Below are positions 35,614 through 43,215 of a DNA stretch of 53,366 nt, piece after piece. The stretch comes from a virus. The notes beneath the pieces were generated by a model that searched no databases, had not been told where the DNA came from, and saw only the letters and a program-made list of their open reading frames with translations. Each line of letters starts with the position of its first letter. Position 1 is the first letter of the stretch. The DNA lies in the IMG/VR virus record IMGVR_UViG_3300025582_000056, positions 1 through 53,366 of that record. One strand, 5' to 3'. Both the position numbers and the translations under genes were made by a program.

Positions 35614-36174
35614 ATGAAAACTAATAGACCTCAAAAGTTATATAAAACCATTATGGCTGATCCACCCTGGGATATACAGCAAAAGGGCCATCGCGGCGCA
35701 GCCATGCATTACCCGTTGATGACACTCGACCAGATTAAAGCCATGCCTGTATCCGATTTTGCTGAACCAGATTCTCACTGCTGGTTATGGGTCACAAACG
35801 CAACCCTTCGTCATGGCTTCGACGTTCTGGAGGCCTGGGGCTTCACAACCCGTTCAGTTTGCACTTGGGTTAAGCCCCGATTAGGTCTTGGGAATTACCT
35901 GCGAAATGCCACCGAACATATCCTGCTCGGTACGCGCGGAAACGCACCTGTTTTATTCCGTGCCCAGCCCACTTGGCTATTTGCCCCACTACAGGATCAT
36001 AGTCACAAGCCGGAAGAAATATTTTCCATAATCGAGCGCGTCTCGCCCGGCCCATATCTTGAATTATTTGCTCGTCGTCATCAACCCGGCTGGGACGCTT
36101 GGGGAAACGAAATCGAATCAGATATTGAGATACCGGGCTATCCCGTACCTCAAGTGCGCAGGAGGAAGGAATAA
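35614..36174 (+). CDS. MT-A70-family DNA adenine methyltransferase
   Basis: 186 residues from ATG 35,614 (AAAGGAAG upstream). The catalytic motif DPPW is in MADPPWDIQQKGHRGAAMHY. The family hallmarks SHCWLWVTNATL and PGPYLELFARRHQPGWDAWG follow. It should transfer a methyl group from SAM to adenine-N6. In mobile elements such enzymes often protect incoming DNA from restriction; here that is inferred. The stop overlaps the next small frame (TAATG). Confidence 0.85.
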   Translation: MKTNRPQKLYKTIMADPPWDIQQKGHRGAAMHYPLMTLDQIKAMPVSDFAEPDSHCWLWVTNATLRHGFDVLEAWGFTTRSVCTWVKPRLGLGNYLRNATEHILLGTRGNAPVLFRAQPTWLFAPLQDHSHKPEEIFSIIERVSPGPYLELFARRHQPGWDAWGNEIESDIEIPGYPVPQVRRRKE

Positions 36175-36293
36175 TGCAAGGAATCCCAGCCAAAAGGACT
36201 CATCATCCGCATACTGGAATTCGCTGGCCCTTTTACCCTGAGTGCTTTTCCCCTGCGGCTCGGAGTGTGCAATTATGGAAAAACAACAACTAG
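36174..36293 (+). CDS. Possible 39-residue coupled peptide
   Basis: ATG 36,174 overlaps the methylase stop (TAATG) and is preceded by GGAGGAAGG. The frame encodes 39 residues (IPAKRTHHPHTGIRWPFYP in the middle) and ends 20 bases before the coupling ATPase start. The overlap and ribosome site suggest it is translated. No family recognised. Confidence 0.4.
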   Translation: MQGIPAKRTHHPHTGIRWPFYPECFSPAARSVQLWKNNN

Positions 36294-36312
36294 CAAGAAA
36301 GGAGCGGGCACT

Positions 36313-38472
36313 ATGAAACGACAAATCAAAGAAATGTGTTGGAGGGAGGTTATCTGGCACCGTCCCTTTGAACTGGAAACCATCTACGAACTTTTGTCTC
36401 ACCTTGCATCTCTTATCCCGCGCGGCCCAATTATTTGGGAAGCAAGAGCATATGACGGCCAGGTGCGCTATCTGCTTGGCGCAGAGCAACGTTACACAAA
36501 TGAGATCCAAGATGTCTTCCGCGCCCACGGACGCGTTCAATTTTATAGCACGCCGAAACATACGCGTAAAGCCATTGACAATGTTAAGAAGCTTAAAATC
36601 TCCCGCCCTGTACTATCCCTTAAGACAGACATAGCCTTGTCGGTCATCCGGGCGGGACTGGCTGCCATGGTTTCCTCTCATAGTAAAGAGGAAACCGTGC
36701 TGCAGATCGTGTTCGGCCCGTCCTTTGCGCCATCAGATGTGCCAAAACGACTGCCCAACCCGCATACCACATGGTCTCAGCTTTTCTTCGGCAATGCCAG
36801 TCAGGCGTCACCGGAGAGCCGCAGCTCCATCAAAGGGAAAGCACAGCAGCATGGATTTTGTGCCGCGATTCGGATAGGTTCTTCCGGCAAAAACGCTTTA
36901 AACCGTATTTATAACATTTTAAGTGCGCTCAAAACCTTGGAGTCGGCAGGTGTCCGTATCAGCGCCCAACCCGAAAAGGCCATGAGCATTAATGAAGCAC
37001 ACGTGCCGTGGTACTTTCCCCTCAGATTGTCCGTTAGAGAACTGGCACACTTTCTGCTGCTTCCTGCAGGAGATAAGGAACTGGCTGGTACAGCAGGTTT
37101 GCATCCCAAAGCGTTGCCACCGCCTGAATGGTATAAAAATCCTGTAAGTTCTATTCAAGCCCGTACCTTCGCCGTTAGCACGGGCACCGCAGAGCGTGTA
37201 CAGCTCAGTATTTCCCCAAGTGACAGTCTGGAGCATACCATCCTGCTCGGTCCCACCGGAACCGGCAAATCCACTACCATGTTACACCTTGCTTTAGCGG
37301 ACATCAAAGCAGGACGCAGCGTGCTCCTGATTGACCCCAAGGCCGACCTCGTAAATGACGTCTTAGCCAGTTTACCGGAATCACGCAGCGATGAGGTCAT
37401 AATCATCGACCCCTCTGACCCCTGCCCAGTTGGGTTCAACCCCTTAGCATTCAATAACTATCGTAACCCAGCGCTCATTGCGGACGCTGTTTTGGCTGTC
37501 CTCAAGGAGATTTTTGCAGATAACTGGGGCATCCGCAGTCAGGATATTTTAAGTGCGGCTCTGCTTACATTGGTGGAAACCGAGGGGGCATCCCTACTTT
37601 GGCTGCCCACCCTCCTCACCGATGCAGCCTTTCGGCATAAAATTACCAGCCGAGTGAAGGACAAAATTGCCCTTAAACCTTTTTGGGATAGCTTTGAAGC
37701 CATGAAAGATACTGAGCGTCGGCAGGAAATTGCGCCAGTCATGAACAAAATGCGCCAGTTCCTGCTCCGTCCTGGACTGCGCAACGTTCTGGGGCAAAGC
37801 AATCCTAAGTTTAAGCTGACGGATTTATTCGACAAACGTCGCATCGTGCTGGTACCGCTCAATAAGGGAATGATCGGGGCGGAGAGTGCCCGGCTGCTGG
37901 GAAGCCTCATCGTGGGCCTGACCTGGACGCTCGCCCTCTCCCGCGCTAGCCTTCCGCCTGAGCGGCGGCACATCGTCAGCGTATTTATCGACGAGCTTCA
38001 GGATTATCTGAGCTTGCCCACTGATTTATCTGACGCACTTGCCCAAGCACGCGGTCTGGGATTGGGTATCACCATGGCCCACCAATATCGTGCCCAACTT
38101 CCGCCAAATATCCGCGCTGGTATCGATGCCAACGCACGGAACAAAATCATCTTCGGATTAAACAGCGGCGACGCAAAAGATATGGCGGCAATGGCACCCG
38201 AACTGGAGGCGCGGGACTTTATGAATTTGCCACGCTATCAGGTATACACCACGTTTCAATCCGCAGGCAAAAATACCGGCTGGGTACAGGGTCAGACTCT
38301 ACCACCGCCGCCTGTCCTCCGTATGTCTGCGGAACTGAAAGCCAGAAGTATGACCATGTATGGCATTCCCGCTGAAGAAGTCGAGCGGGAGTATCTTGAA
38401 ATCATCAATTCAGAGAACATTAACCACAATGATTGGGGCGATGCCTCTATCGGAAGGAGAAAATTACCATGA
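36313..38472 (+). CDS. Type IV coupling protein-like ATPase (VirD4/TraG-related)
   Basis: About 719 residues. Walker A LLGPTGTGKSTTM near residue 310 and Walker B VSVFIDELQDYL near 555, with LIDPKADLVNDVL and LAQARGLGLGITMAHQYRAQ between and after, match VirD4/TraD-type DNA pumps. The N-terminal 300 residues lack obvious membrane helices, so it may be a soluble form needing a partner. It would push the element's DNA to a transfer channel. ATG 36,313 is chosen because AAAGGAG lies 9 bases upstream. It ends in ATGA overlapping the next small gene. Confidence 0.75.
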   Translation: MKRQIKEMCWREVIWHRPFELETIYELLSHLASLIPRGPIIWEARAYDGQVRYLLGAEQRYTNEIQDVFRAHGRVQFYSTPKHTRKAIDNVKKLKISRPVLSLKTDIALSVIRAGLAAMVSSHSKEETVLQIVFGPSFAPSDVPKRLPNPHTTWSQLFFGNASQASPESRSSIKGKAQQHGFCAAIRIGSSGKNALNRIYNILSALKTLESAGVRISAQPEKAMSINEAHVPWYFPLRLSVRELAHFLLLPAGDKELAGTAGLHPKALPPPEWYKNPVSSIQARTFAVSTGTAERVQLSISPSDSLEHTILLGPTGTGKSTTMLHLALADIKAGRSVLLIDPKADLVNDVLASLPESRSDEVIIIDPSDPCPVGFNPLAFNNYRNPALIADAVLAVLKEIFADNWGIRSQDILSAALLTLVETEGASLLWLPTLLTDAAFRHKITSRVKDKIALKPFWDSFEAMKDTERRQEIAPVMNKMRQFLLRPGLRNVLGQSNPKFKLTDLFDKRRIVLVPLNKGMIGAESARLLGSLIVGLTWTLALSRASLPPERRHIVSVFIDELQDYLSLPTDLSDALAQARGLGLGITMAHQYRAQLPPNIRAGIDANARNKIIFGLNSGDAKDMAAMAPELEARDFMNLPRYQVYTTFQSAGKNTGWVQGQTLPPPPVLRMSAELKARSMTMYGIPAEEVEREYLEIINSENINHNDWGDASIGRRKLP

Positions 38473-38603
38473 CGAACCGCCAGACCTTTCACTTGGATTT
38501 GAAAATCCCCGAACGCTCGGGTACAAGCCAACTTTTCGGATTTAAGGAGCACGACTCCTACTGCTACCACAGTAGTTTTTTGCAAGGGGGCGGCCATGCC
38601 TGA
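38469..38603 (+). CDS. 44-residue peptide between coupling ATPase and relaxation protein
   Basis: ATG 38,469 overlaps the ATPase stop (ATGA) with GGAAGGAG upstream, and its own stop overlaps the next gene's start by 8 bases. It encodes RQTFHLDLKIPERSG and then a Cys/His-containing end (DSYCYHSSFLQGGGHA). Overlaps on both sides strongly suggest coupled translation. Function unknown. Confidence 0.5.
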   Translation: MTNRQTFHLDLKIPERSGTSQLFGFKEHDSYCYHSSFLQGGGHA

Positions 38604-39420
38604 GAGAGTATCGCTCAAAAAACTGGAGGAGCTGGAGCCTAGCTTAAGCGATCGGGACAAAAACGTCTTGAGATCTATTCAGGCGTACCGCTATCTCACG
38701 ACTTCGCAAATCCAAAGACTGCATGTTATCGATGCGGCAACCCCCAGTTCAGCCCTCAGAGCTACGAGCCGAAACTTGAAAAAACTCAAAGAGCTTCATC
38801 TGATCGACACCCTTGCCCGTCGAATCGGCGGAGTATATTCCGGATCAGGTTCCTCTGTGTGGCATTTGGATGCCGCCGGTGAGCATCTCCTCCGCTTGAC
38901 TGATAATAAAGCTCGCCAACATAAAGCAAGCTTTGAACCCTCCGCCTACTTTTTGACACATACACTGTCGGTATCTGAATGCGTTGTCCGACTCACCGAA
39001 GTATGCCGCAAAAAAGGCATGCATCTAACAGAAGCACAGAATGAGCCGTATTGTTGGCGTCCCTACAACAGTGCTGGAAAGATTATATCCTTAAAACCAG
39101 ATCTGTTTGCCATTACCCTGTGCGATAAGTATGAGGATCGCTGGTTCTTTGAGATTGACCTTGCCACCGAGTCGCCCGTCAAGGTCATCGAGAAGTGCCA
39201 TCGCTATCATCAGTATTATCGAAGTGGCTCGGAGCAGGAGCAGTACGGGGTGTTCCCGCTGGTGGTCTGGATCGTACCGGACGCCGCTAGAAAAAGCAGC
39301 GTAGAAATGCGAATCAAGGCGGAGTTTTTAAAGCTGCCAAACATCTTTGTTGTTATTACACCCGATGAGCTGGAGCCTTTGGTTAAAAAGGGCGCGGGCG
39401 ACTCTGAAGGAGGCCATTAA
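38596..39420 (+). CDS. Replication-relaxation family protein
   Basis: 274 residues. The N-terminal ~75 residues form a winged helix (NVLRSIQAYRYLTTSQIQRL), followed by the family's core with WFFEIDLATESPVKVIEKC and the C-terminal IFVVITPDELEPLV. Members are found in plasmids and ICEs and are thought to act in replication initiation or DNA relaxation; the mechanism is unclear. AAGGGGGCGG precedes the ATG. A short remnant of a related C-terminus occurs at 22,571-22,648. Confidence 0.75.
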   Translation: MPERVSLKKLEELEPSLSDRDKNVLRSIQAYRYLTTSQIQRLHVIDAATPSSALRATSRNLKKLKELHLIDTLARRIGGVYSGSGSSVWHLDAAGEHLLRLTDNKARQHKASFEPSAYFLTHTLSVSECVVRLTEVCRKKGMHLTEAQNEPYCWRPYNSAGKIISLKPDLFAITLCDKYEDRWFFEIDLATESPVKVIEKCHRYHQYYRSGSEQEQYGVFPLVVWIVPDAARKSSVEMRIKAEFLKLPNIFVVITPDELEPLVKKGAGDSEGGH

Positions 39421-39971
39421 TGATAAGAAAACAGATAATAACAGAGGCGCAGAAATTGCCCCAAAAGGCATTAAAAGAAATAGCGCCCGTAGGTTTACCC
39501 GATCTGCATAATAAAAGCGCACCTGCGGCCCCTGTCGCGGCCACCTGCGCAAAAAAAGGAGGTCAGCCTATGACGGATAAGCAAAAGAAAACTATCCGGG
39601 ATATGCGCCAGCGAGGCATGTCTTACAGTGCTATTGCTGCCTTACACAGACTTTCCGCGAACACAATCAAGTCTTTCTGCCGCCGCGAAAACATCGACGT
39701 CCAAAGTAATCTTGACGATGAAAAACGGAAACTATGTAAAAACTGTGGCGCACCCTTAATGCATCATCCGGGATCAAAAAAGAAAACTTTCTGCCGTGAT
39801 AAATGCCGCTATGCATGGTGGAACAAAAACCGCGGATGGACAGGGGTAAAAAGCGCCTATCACCTAACCTGCTTCCATTGCGGAACTGAGTTTGACAGTA
39901 ATAACAAAAAACGCAAATACTGCGGACGTGAATGCTACATCCACAGCCGCTACGGGGAGGAATTGCCATGA
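39420..39971 (+). CDS. HTH and zinc-ribbon DNA-binding protein
   Basis: 183 residues from ATG 39,420 (TAATG overlap, GAAGGAGG upstream); a second good start is ATG 39,570 with AAAAGGAGG. Core: a helix-turn-helix (MRQRGMSYSAIAALHRLSAN), then two cysteine pairs: CKNCG with FCRDKC, and CFHCG with YCGREC. Such small proteins are common in clostridial ICEs and often mislabelled as sigma-70. Likely DNA binding in element control. Its stop overlaps the next start (ATGA). Confidence 0.7.
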   Translation: MIRKQIITEAQKLPQKALKEIAPVGLPDLHNKSAPAAPVAATCAKKGGQPMTDKQKKTIRDMRQRGMSYSAIAALHRLSANTIKSFCRRENIDVQSNLDDEKRKLCKNCGAPLMHHPGSKKKTFCRDKCRYAWWNKNRGWTGVKSAYHLTCFHCGTEFDSNNKKRKYCGRECYIHSRYGEELP

Positions 39972-40159
39972 ATAAGCAGCAATTTCAGCGTGAGTTAGAT
40001 TATGGCGCGGCAGTGTCCATTGCCACATCGATGCTCCGTCGCCGCCTGATAACCCCAAATGAGTTTCGCCGACTCAAAGCAGTGCTCATTAAAAAACACT
40101 GCCCGGTTATCAGCTCGCTGCAGGAAACTGCCCCCGGCAATTCACCCCGCGACAAGTGA
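39968..40159 (+). CDS. SHOCT-like small protein of the integrative element
   Basis: 63 residues, ATG 39,968 overlapping the previous stop. FQRELDYGAAVSIATSMLRR then LITPNEFRRLKAVLIKKHCP has the 'short linker, long helix' pattern of SHOCT-type domains found next to recombinases in clostridial elements. Role unknown. Confidence 0.65.
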   Translation: MNKQQFQRELDYGAAVSIATSMLRRRLITPNEFRRLKAVLIKKHCPVISSLQETAPGNSPRDK

Positions 40160-40273
40160 TTTGCTCCAAAAGGCACTCAAAAAAGGCTGCCCCACGGGAC
40201 AAACACATTAAAAAAGGAAAGGAGGTTCAAAACAGTTTAAGTAAATTCGTTTCAATTCAGCAAAACACATAGG

Positions 40274-40307
40274 GCCGCGATGCGCACAAATTATCGAGCA
40301 TCGCGGC
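40274..40307. promoter_or_regulatory. Perfect 10-bp hairpin upstream of the amidoligase
   Basis: GCCGCGATGC (40,274-40,283) pairs with GCATCGCGGC (40,298-40,307) around a 14-base loop, in the 208-base gap before the amidoligase. No T-run follows, so it is more likely a leader or processing structure than a terminator. Confidence 0.5.
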
Positions 40308-40367
40308 AACTTCCTTCGGAGCCGATGCTGTGCGTTTCGCGCGCCACTTCGAAGGAGGCGACTCAAG

Positions 40368-41291
40368 TTGTTTTCAAGCAGATTTGGTATTGAGATTGAG
40401 TTTACAGGTATCACCAGAAACCGCGCGGCAGAGATTGCGTCCGAGTATCTTGGTGGCAGCATCAGCGCAACCGGCGATTATTATGGCACACACCATATTA
40501 CTACGCCTGAGGGGCGGATCTGGAAATTCATGAGCGACGGCAGTATTACCTGCCAGCGCAAAGAAAACCGGCAAATTGTATCTGCCGGGAACGACTACAG
40601 CGTAGAGCTGGTTAGCCCCATTCTGACCTATTACGAGGATATCGAAGCGGTACAGGAACTGGTACGGCGGCTTCGCAAAGTGGGCGGTTTTACTAACAAG
40701 TCCTGCGGAATACATGTCCACCTCGACGGCTCTAATCATACGCCGAGGAGCATCCGCAACTTTGTGAACATCATCGCCAGTAAAAACGACCTGTTCTATA
40801 AGGCATTACAAATTGAACCGGAACGTATACGCTACTGCAAAAAGATAGACGCATACTTAGTCGAAAAGATGAACCGGGTTAAGCCCAGCAGCTTTTCGCA
40901 GATTGAGTCCATCTGGTATGAAGGCTACAGCGAAAGCCGTTCCCGCCATTATCACGACAGCCGTTACCACTTTCTCAATCTCCACAGCTTTTTTACCGAC
41001 AATCACACCGTTGAGCTTCGCGGCTTCAATTCGGAGCTGCACGCCGGAAAAATCCGGTCCTATATCGTGCTGGCTCTGGCTCTCAATCATCAGGCACTGA
41101 CACAAAAGAGTGCCAGCAGCCGGAAAGCCCAGACGGAAAACGAGAAATTCGCCATGCGTGTTTACCTTAACCGGATCGGCTTTATCGGTGACGAGTTTAA
41201 AAACTGCCGTGAGCATCTGTATCAGCACCTTGACGGCAATGCGGCATGGCGGTACCGGACAGCAAGCCGCTCGGGCTCGGAGAACACTTGA
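40368..41291 (+). CDS. Amidoligase family enzyme
   Basis: 307 residues from TTG 40,368 (GAAGGAGG 10 bases upstream). A glutamine-synthetase-like ATP-dependent ligase expected to form amide or isopeptide bonds. Active-site landmarks: FGIEIEFTG (residues ~6-14), CGIHVHLDG (H116, H118) and HTVELRGFNSELHAGK (E216, R218). A C-terminal extension reads FAMRVYLNRIGFIGDEFKN and is shared with the proteins at 7,871 and 42,110. It is followed by a cyclotransferase-like gene, the usual pairing in amidoligase systems. Substrate unknown. Confidence 0.85.
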   Translation: MFSSRFGIEIEFTGITRNRAAEIASEYLGGSISATGDYYGTHHITTPEGRIWKFMSDGSITCQRKENRQIVSAGNDYSVELVSPILTYYEDIEAVQELVRRLRKVGGFTNKSCGIHVHLDGSNHTPRSIRNFVNIIASKNDLFYKALQIEPERIRYCKKIDAYLVEKMNRVKPSSFSQIESIWYEGYSESRSRHYHDSRYHFLNLHSFFTDNHTVELRGFNSELHAGKIRSYIVLALALNHQALTQKSASSRKAQTENEKFAMRVYLNRIGFIGDEFKNCREHLYQHLDGNAAWRYRTASRSGSENT

Positions 41292-41307
41292 AGGGAGGCT
41301 TATAAAA

Positions 41308-41778
41308 ATGAGTAAAACTAAAAGAAGGCTGTATATAGCCTATGGGTCCAACCTCAATTTGGAACAAATGTCCCAGCGCTGCCCCACGGCGCAAACTGTC
41401 GGCACCTCAGTTATGAAGGATTGGCGGTTGCTCTTTCGAGGCGGACGCACAGGCGCTGTGGCAACCGTGGAACGTTTTCGTGGCAGCTGCGTGCCCATAT
41501 TGGTATGGCAGCTTCAGCCACAGGACGAAGCTGCGCTTGACCGTTACGAGGGCTGGCCGCATTTGTATCGCAAGGAGACATTGCGGATTAGGCTGAACGG
41601 AAAAACCGTGGCGGCCATGATTTACATCATGAATGAGATCCGACCTTATGGCCTGCCTGGCCACTGCTACTTCAACACCATCCGTGATGGTTATGTAAGC
41701 GCGGGCTTCGATATTGGCATTCTGCGTAAAGCCGCCATCGATTCCTTAACAGCAGCTGAGAAGAGTGAAAATATATAA
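41308..41778 (+). CDS. Gamma-glutamylcyclotransferase (GGCT/AIG2)-like protein
   Basis: 156 residues from ATG 41,308 (GGGAGG upstream). The N-terminus LYIAYGSNLNLEQMSQRCP is the GGCT signature loop (YGSN). A glutamate expected as the acid-base residue is in LDRYEGWPHLYRKE. Such enzymes release or rearrange gamma-glutamyl amides. Beside an amidoligase it probably removes or edits the bond that enzyme makes. The long upstream extension of this frame overlaps the amidoligase and is not used. Confidence 0.85.
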   Translation: MSKTKRRLYIAYGSNLNLEQMSQRCPTAQTVGTSVMKDWRLLFRGGRTGAVATVERFRGSCVPILVWQLQPQDEAALDRYEGWPHLYRKETLRIRLNGKTVAAMIYIMNEIRPYGLPGHCYFNTIRDGYVSAGFDIGILRKAAIDSLTAAEKSENI

Positions 41779-41901
41779 ACACTCTGATCGAAACACAAAT
41801 TTAGCACTCCATGATGCCTCTGGTAAATAACCGCCAAAGCAGACTTGCTTTCTTGAGGCACTTGAGTGATAGATGGTGTGTAACAAAAGGAGGAAAACTA
41901 T

Positions 41902-42081
41902 ATGAATGCAGTAGTAAAAGAGCAGATATTAGCTGTCCGAGATACCGGCGAAACTAACATGTTTGATGTGAACAAGGTCATGCAAATCGCACTTAGAAAA
42001 GGCTTTCATGAGTTGGTTATATTTCTGGCTGAACACAGAGCCGAATACGCCCATTTCATCTTAACCGGCACGATCGACTAA
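41902..42081 (+). CDS. DUF5049 family small protein
   Basis: 59 residues, start 41,902 with AGGAGG upstream. QILAVRDTGETNMFDVNKVM followed by LVIFLAEHRAEYAHFILTG is the full DUF5049 pattern, found beside amidoligase and 'virulence-related' genes in clostridial elements. Function unknown; the conserved neighbourhood suggests a part of the same module. Confidence 0.8.
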   Translation: MNAVVKEQILAVRDTGETNMFDVNKVMQIALRKGFHELVIFLAEHRAEYAHFILTGTID

Positions 42082-42109
42082 ACCAGCTAATGAGAAAGGA
42101 GCGATTACA

Positions 42110-42853
42110 GTGGATGTAAAGTATAACGTAACCGGTTCCAAGCGCAAGGCGCTTGTCGGAGCCATCAGCGAAATATTGGGACGGGAGATCATCTATAATG
42201 GTGTGCCCACCTTTGCCTATACGGTGAATAATTATCTCATCGATAAGAACGGAACCTTATCCTGCCCAGGCGATAATAACCTTGAGGAGGTCAAAAGGTT
42301 GCTTGATGCGCTTAAAGAGCGCGGATATATACCGGAAGCTGTCGAAAGAGAGGATTCGGTCAATGCCAACAAGCTGAGCATTCAAATGCCAAAGGCAGAT
42401 TTTACTGAGGAAGCTATTGAAAACCTTAAGAAAATCATTGCCAGCAAGGAAACCCTTATCAAAAAGGCGCTTGGTGCAGACAGCCTGCCTGTCGACATCA
42501 TCGGTGACACACTGAATTTTCCGTGGTTCACCTTGAATGGTGTTGTTGGCGAATCCGACGCTTACGCCCGCTTTGTCGTCTCCCTCTGCCAGATGGCGAA
42601 AATTCAAAAACGCATCACGGCCAAAGAAAAAGAATTGGGAAACGACAAGTTCACCATGCGGCTGTTCTTGATCCGCTTGGGTTTCGTCGGTCCGGAATGC
42701 AAAACGGCGCGTACTATCCTGCTGAAAAATCTCACTGGTAATGGCAGCTTCAAAAATGGACAGCGTCCAAATAAGACTGTTATTGCTGAAAACGGTGAAG
42801 CGAAAGTGTCGGCAGAAAATCTATCTAACACACAAACCCAAAATGAAGAATGA
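42110..42853 (+). CDS. Amidoligase-like protein lacking catalytic residues ('virulence-related' family)
   Basis: 247 residues from GTG 42,110 (AAAGGAGCG upstream). It shares with the amidoligase two genes upstream a middle segment (LKKIIASKETLIKKAL versus FVNIIASKNDLFYKAL) and a C-terminal block (FTMRLFLIRLGFVGPECK versus FAMRVYLNRIGFIGDEFK). The G-x-E-x-E, H-V-H and E-L-R catalytic segments are missing or replaced (for example LNFPWF for VELRGF). It is shorter than the 308-residue homologue at 7,871. I infer a non-catalytic partner or regulator of the amidoligase. The stop overlaps the next frame. Confidence 0.65.
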   Translation: MDVKYNVTGSKRKALVGAISEILGREIIYNGVPTFAYTVNNYLIDKNGTLSCPGDNNLEEVKRLLDALKERGYIPEAVEREDSVNANKLSIQMPKADFTEEAIENLKKIIASKETLIKKALGADSLPVDIIGDTLNFPWFTLNGVVGESDAYARFVVSLCQMAKIQKRITAKEKELGNDKFTMRLFLIRLGFVGPECKTARTILLKNLTGNGSFKNGQRPNKTVIAENGEAKVSAENLSNTQTQNEE

Positions 42854-42867
42854 GGAAGCAGTTCGTT

Positions 42868-43101
42868 ATGAAAAACATCAACAACTTCCCGACCAAAGCA
42901 ACCGTGGAGCGGATACGCGCAGCGTATCCCCCCGGTTGCCGCGTGGAGCTCGTCTCCATAGACGATCCATACACGAATCTAAAACCCGGTGAACGGGGAA
43001 CTGTTCGCTGCGTAGATTCCATCGGTACGGTTTTCGTAGACTGGGACTGCGGTTCCGGTCTTGGCATCGCCCACGGCGTCGACCACATAAAGAAACTGTA
43101 G
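42868..43101 (+). CDS. DUF4314 family small protein
   Basis: 77 residues from ATG 42,868 (GAGGAAG upstream; an in-frame ATG at 42,850 overlaps the previous stop). TVERIRAAYPPGCRVELVSI, a P-G-E-x-G-T-V turn, and VFVDWDCGSGLGIAHGVD are the DUF4314 landmarks. It folds as a small SH3-like beta barrel; role unknown. Common in clostridial ICEs. Confidence 0.8.
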   Translation: MKNINNFPTKATVERIRAAYPPGCRVELVSIDDPYTNLKPGERGTVRCVDSIGTVFVDWDCGSGLGIAHGVDHIKKL

Positions 43102-43110
43102 ACCGTGGAA

Positions 43111-43138
43111 AAAGGGGGTTCTGAGACAGAATCCCCTT
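43111..43138 (+). terminator. Hairpin after DUF4314 gene
   Basis: GGGGGTTCTG pairs with CAGAATCCCC (one bulge) around a short loop, about 10 bases past the stop. Only a weak T-rich stretch follows, so efficiency is doubtful. Confidence 0.4.
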
Positions 43139-43215
43139 GCTTTATCTAGTTGAAAGAGTGATAGATGTTATGACTAAAAAATATATGGAGGTAATAACAT
43201 GCGAGATAACTTACT

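Noticed and set aside
40374-41228. Long leftward frames across the amidoligase
   Set aside because: They mirror the amidoligase gene, which has all catalytic motifs; no ribosome sites on the other strand.
41110-41307. Upstream extension of the cyclotransferase frame
   Set aside because: It overlaps the amidoligase C-terminal domain; the start at 41,308 has GGGAGG and the YGSN motif directly after.
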